Of a DNA stretch of 64,000 nucleotides, positions 60,303-64,000 are shown piece by piece. Origin of the DNA: Caprella mutica (lineage: Eukaryota; Arthropoda; Malacostraca; Amphipoda; Caprellidae). Both the position numbers and the translations under genes were made by a program. The DNA lies in the NCBI GenBank assembly GCA_947561585.1, contig CANNZV010000862.1:144232-208231 (forward strand), in the 5' to 3' direction. The notes under the pieces were generated by a model that did not search any database, was not told where the DNA came from, and saw only the letters and a list, made by a program, of their open reading frames with translations. Every line of letters starts with the position of its first letter. Position 1 is the stretch's first letter.

Positions 60303-61942
60303 ATCTATAACTAGGATGAGGTATGAGCAAATGAAATGAAGCGTTAAAAAATAAATGTTTTATTTAAAAAACTTACTAAGTCTATTTAATATTCACAGAG
60401 GAAGCGACTCAAGATAATAGTGTTACAAAGAGGCATGGAAACCACTAGTAGAAACCACTAGTAGATTTATAGTTATGAATTAATAAGCAAATGAATGAAT
60501 TAATAAGCAAATGAATGAATTATTAATTATGAAATAGTTTTAAATCATGAGGAGTTAGATGAAAAATGATCTTATGAACATAATTTGATACACAATCCGT
60601 ATATAATCACTAAATAAATACCCAACTTTCAATTAATATTTATTTAGCTACCCAACATTAACACAACATTTCATCGATATAATCATCTGCAAAAGCATTC
60701 AGCCACTATTCATAATTCACGCTATTATCACCCGTTACTAAATATAAAATGTGATAGTACTATCCATAGTTCTTCCTATAATAGTTAGTTACTATCAGAG
60801 AAAAGGAACACTGAATTATGAAAATTAATTAATTTCAATAGAGATATATATTTGAAATTTAGAAAAAGTATTAATTTTTCTCAGGTATTACATGTAGTTG
60901 AAAATTAAATAATTTTTAATTATCTACCTACCTATTATTAGATAATAAGAGTATGTTCAGAATTATCGGTCAGTTCCTCATTTTCGATCATGTGTACAAG
61001 AAGTTGTCGCTATAGCTACAATATACATTATTCAACTAGTTAGCTATTACACTTGGCATAAATGGTAATAAAGAATTAAAATGTTTATATAGCTAAATCT
61101 TTCTTTTCTCTATGATCGAAACTATGAAGCTAACTAATAACTCGGAGCTTATTAGTTAGTAGGTACACACACAGACTTATATTAATATTGTCAGGTTTGC
61201 CAAACAATAATTATCTAATACCAATTCTTAACAATAATGACAGACAATTATGAGGTAGGACTGGTAGAAATTTTAGCATTTTAATATATAAGTCCCTAAT
61301 TATTCTAAGATAATTAAAGGACTCTTAAAAGAGGGGACAGTGAAAGTACGCTCCATGCACTAGGTCGAATCCTCGGCTGCTACAGGTAACCGTGTCGACC
61401 CAGCACATGGATGGCAAGAATAGACATCCATGAATAAGAAATTGTATACAAGAATCCTTATTTTAACTAAAACAATATTTTCTTATATGACTGTTTGAGA
61501 CATACATTAGTGCTAAAGCATTATATAAATGCATAAAGGAAATAGGTTAACTGCACATGGATGTAGAAAAGCTACTTTGAATATACAGTTACAGAGTATA
61601 TAACTGAAAAATGAAATGATGGAGCAAAAGAGGAAAATGAAGAGGTGACAGTGATTTCCATCGTAAAACAATATCTGAGTAGCTATCATTATGATCAATA
61701 AAAAATGATTTTAAAAAGTTGAAGTGTAAAACGGAATTAGATTGTTTACAACAGTTCGAGATAAAGCTACTGAGATCATTGTTATTGTTATAATTATTAT
61801 ATTGTACTTGCACACTATTTTCATTTATTGTTAGGAACTTGTTACATTTGTACTGACACACTAGTTACGAGCTATACAGTAAATTGACACTAAAGAAGTA
61901 ATGATCTTAAAGGAATGAGCATTGAGCAAGATTTAAACAATA
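60303..61942. other. Gene-free interval with MITE remnants
   Basis: 60951-61152 is a diverged TA-palindromic copy (GAATTATCGGTCAGTTCCTC ... ATGATCGAAACTATGAAG). At 61355-61375 GGTCGAATCCTCGG resembles a tRNA B-box, but no cloverleaf is visible. Otherwise AT-rich and without exons. Confidence 0.45.
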
Positions 61943-62180
61943 AGTTGATACGTGTCTGAGACATGTAGAAAGTGTCTGAAACATGCTTTTTGTGTCCAAA
62001 GCATGTTTAAATAAGTCTGACACATGTTTAAATAAGTCTGACACATGTTTTTTGAGTCTGACACATGTTTTTTGAGTCTGACACATGTTTTTTGAGTCTG
62101 ACACATGTTTTTTGAGTCTGAAACATGTTTTTGATATCTCAACATGTTTTTTATGTCTCAACATGTTTTTTATGTCTGAA
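61943..62180. repeat. 20-bp minisatellite
   Basis: About twelve units of GTCTGACACATGTTTTTTGA, diverged at both edges. It lies 80 bases beyond the last dehydrogenase exon, probably in its 3'UTR or flank. The minus-strand open frames are repeat translations. Confidence 0.92.
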
Positions 62181-62260
62181 CATGCTATTAAGCATCAAAC
62201 TATATTGCATAATTTGTTGACCAAGTTAAGACAACAAATGTTCACTATTATGCCGTAAGA

Positions 62261-63492
62261 TTACAGTTCAAATTTATCCAAGTAGGAAGGCATTAACTCA
62301 CTTGTCCCCTCAACCTTCACTTCCAATAGCTCCAGTTGCTCCCTGAGTTTTTCGAGGGAGTACTCCATCAGTTCTGCGGAGTAGTGGGAGTACTCGTCAG
62401 GGAGCTCTGCAGGATCCTTCAGGTGGTGGTACACAAACTTGCAGTCCTCGTACTCTCTATTGATGAGGCGGTAGATGCAGTCGGCTCCTTCGGAAGCATC
62501 CTAAGGAGAAACGTTTGAAAGAAATGTTAGACATCAAGAAAGGTAGGTTACAAATTAAGAACAGTTCACCATTTTTGGTTATGTAAGAAAAGATGCATGA
62601 TTTAGCTAATATGTTAACTCGTAATTTTAACCAGTATCCATGAAACCCTATAGCTAATTATTGAGTTAATCTAGGTCTGTGGTTCTTAACCAGGGATCAA
62701 TCGGACCACAAAGGTTCGGTGGGTCAATTTGGGGTTTAAATAAATAATAGAACAATTTATCCTGCATAGCTCCCTTTGTACATTAGTACAGTATATTGTT
62801 ATACATATACAGTTCTGATTTTGAAAGGGAAAAAAGTGTAACTACAATTAGATTTTTCTAACAAGGGGTTCAATGAATACGCCGTATGTAACCCGTGGTG
62901 TTCGCCGTTCGGTAACACATAACCCATGGTGTTCGGTACCTCCACCAATGTTAAGAACCACTGCCCTAGCATAGATCTTCACCATTAGTAGGTTCTTCTT
63001 GATGAAGGGTGGCAAGTTGTACCAGAAGACGTTTTGGAAGAGAGGAGTGTCACAAACACCAGGATGGAGAGCACTGACTCTGATGCTTAGACCACACCTG
63101 TCTATGATGTCCTGTAGAGCGATGGAACCCATGATCTGTAGGGATTAAGAGTCTTTAATCTGCAGTGATTAACAAAGAGTCTTTAATCTACAGTGATTAA
63201 CAAAAAGTCTTTAATCTACAGTGATTAACAAAGAGTCTTTAATCTACAGTGATTAACAAAGAGTTTTTATTCTACAGTGATTATAGTCTATAGAGGAGGC
63301 TTTATTTTGTACGGTTGTACCTGATTATTAAAAAAGAGTCTTCCTCCAAATTAGATAGCTACTACTTTTCATAAAATCAGAAGATAATAAAGAGAGAAAA
63401 ACTGTTTGATGATAGTAACTGAAGGGAAGATAGTGCAACTCACCACAGCTAGTTTACTCTTACAGTATGCATCTTCAGGAATGTACCAGCCT
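62261..63492 (-). CDS. Short-chain dehydrogenase/reductase, 3' part
   Basis: C-terminal 146 residues of an SDR enzyme resembling retinol dehydrogenases. Exons (minus): 63444-63492, 62983-63135, 62261-62500, all with GT-AG borders and consistent phase. The first carries the catalytic YCKSK (YxxxK) motif in the context EDAYCKSKLA. The second carries SALHPGVCDTPL, the HPG loop that follows the catalytic helix in this family. The third begins DASEGADCIY, matching the usual EGA position, and ends after a charged helix rich in E, K and L. The NAD(P)-binding TGxxxGxG region is missing and must lie right of the window. A strong donor (ACAA/GTGAGT) lies 21-25 codons before the stop, so an alternative last exon is possible. 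Substrate unknown. Confidence 0.82.
62672..62967. mobile_element. hAT-like MITE in dehydrogenase intron
   Basis: Inverted ends CTAGGTCTGTGGTTCTTAAC and CTAGGGCAGTGGTTCTTAAC, the GTGGTTCTTAAC motif being typical of some hAT ends. The right end stops 15 bases before the donor of the exon ending at 62983. Flanking duplication not clear. An arm of the TA-palindromic family lies just left (62545-62650). Confidence 0.75.
63138..63290. repeat. 28-bp minisatellite in dehydrogenase intron
   Basis: Five to six units containing AGTGATTAACAAAGAGTCTT followed by TAATCTAC. It starts directly at the polypyrimidine/acceptor of the exon beginning at 63135, so the repeat includes the splice acceptor region. 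Confidence 0.9.
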
Positions 63493-64000
63493 CTGTAATA
63501 AATAGTAAGTGACGTGTTAGAGTAGTAAGAGGAGATGGTATCTAAAGCCCCATCCAGACCTGACAAATCACTCGAGTTTGGTACTACTTTTGTCTGGGCG
63601 AACACGGACAAATCTCATTTCTACCTGTGTTCGCGTCCAGACAAGAGCAATATGAACAGGAAATGGAGATGCCGCAATTATGCATTATAATTCATTGGAA
63701 AAAATATACATGTGATTGTTAATAGTTAGGTAATAATATAGCAATTTTAGAAATAATCATAGATTAAAGAAATGAATACCTAGCCAATATAAAATAGATA
63801 AATAATTATTATTAGAAGTTATTTAAACTCTGCATTGAAGGTTTTGTTCAGATTTCTTTTTTCATATATATGATATAATGAATATTTCTTTTTTATTGCA
63901 CTGCTCTTTTATTTAAAGGAAATAGAATAGATACTAAGATTCACATATTAATGAAGCACAATGTTTTATGAATACTTTTCATGGTGTATAAATTAACTAT
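63493..64000. other. Intron to window edge
   Basis: No further dehydrogenase exon was recognised. 63550-63650 has inverted CTGGATGGGGC/GCGTCCAGAC-type words and resembles a decayed short element. Confidence 0.4.

Noticed and set aside
61340..61400. tRNA gene or tRNA-derived SINE
   Set aside because: A B-box-like GGTCGAATCC is present but no acceptor stem or A-box at the right distance was found.
61907..62164. Minus-strand frames with KKHVSDSKNMCQT repeats
   Set aside because: Translation of the 20-bp minisatellite.
62848..62982. Extension of the dehydrogenase exon (frame continuing past the donor)
   Set aside because: The continuation runs into hAT-like MITE sequence; the ATG/GTGAAG donor and the next exon's matching phase and family motif support splicing at 62983.

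Overview
The window is AT-rich nuclear DNA from an animal, most likely an insect. The genes have short exons and GT-AG introns, none of the genes shows operon spacing, and most of the window is transposable elements and minisatellites. I cannot name the species. I assembled four protein-coding genes by hand, all on the minus strand: (1) a seven-finger C2H2 zinc-finger protein (CDS 13297-14922, with a likely 5'UTR exon at 15022-15109); (2) a five-exon bZIP transcription factor of 595 residues (CDS 45090-49445); (3) a complete four-exon Csl4/EXOSC1 RNA-exosome subunit of 195 residues (57462-59375); (4) the 3' part of a short-chain dehydrogenase/reductase gene (62261-63492), which continues beyond the right edge. 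They look like four unrelated single genes. The one regulatory link I can suggest is a cluster of palindromic CRE sites and a C/EBP-ATF-type site upstream of the bZIP gene.

Layout: 0.45-0.92 kb, 17-bp minisatellite; 2.3-2.7 kb, 28-bp minisatellite; 5.4-7.2 kb, a foldback-like element whose inverted ends are arrays of a 17-bp unit; 7.7-8.3 kb, ~44-bp repeat; 10.3-12.4 kb, MITEs; 13.3-15.1 kb, zinc-finger gene; 16.2-17.2 kb, a duplicated segment split by a hAT-like MITE; 17.4-20.8 kb, two related 19-bp satellites; 20.8-24.4 kb, an old repeat mosaic with three insertions of one 227-bp hAT-like MITE, one inside another; 24.9-27 kb, dispersed repeats; 27.8-28.9 kb, 17-bp array; 30.8-32.7 kb, 50-bp array; 34.5-37.5 kb, a decayed mariner-type element split by a TTAA element, then another TTAA element; 39.4-42.0 kb, 21-bp and 26-bp arrays; 42.7-44.4 kb, repeats; 45-52 kb, bZIP gene and its upstream region; 52.7-53.4 kb, transposase pseudogene; 54-57 kb, repeats; 57.4-59.4 kb, Csl4; 61.9-63.5 kb, minisatellites and the dehydrogenase gene.

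The most notable items are the foldback-like element family with 17-bp tandem-repeat ends, present as two copies in opposite orientation; the hAT-like MITE insertions with perfect 8-bp target duplications; a TA-flanked palindromic MITE family with about 15 copies or fragments; and the CRE cluster upstream of a bZIP gene. I saw no CRISPR array, rRNA, convincing tRNA or prokaryotic system. All calls were made by eye without database searches.
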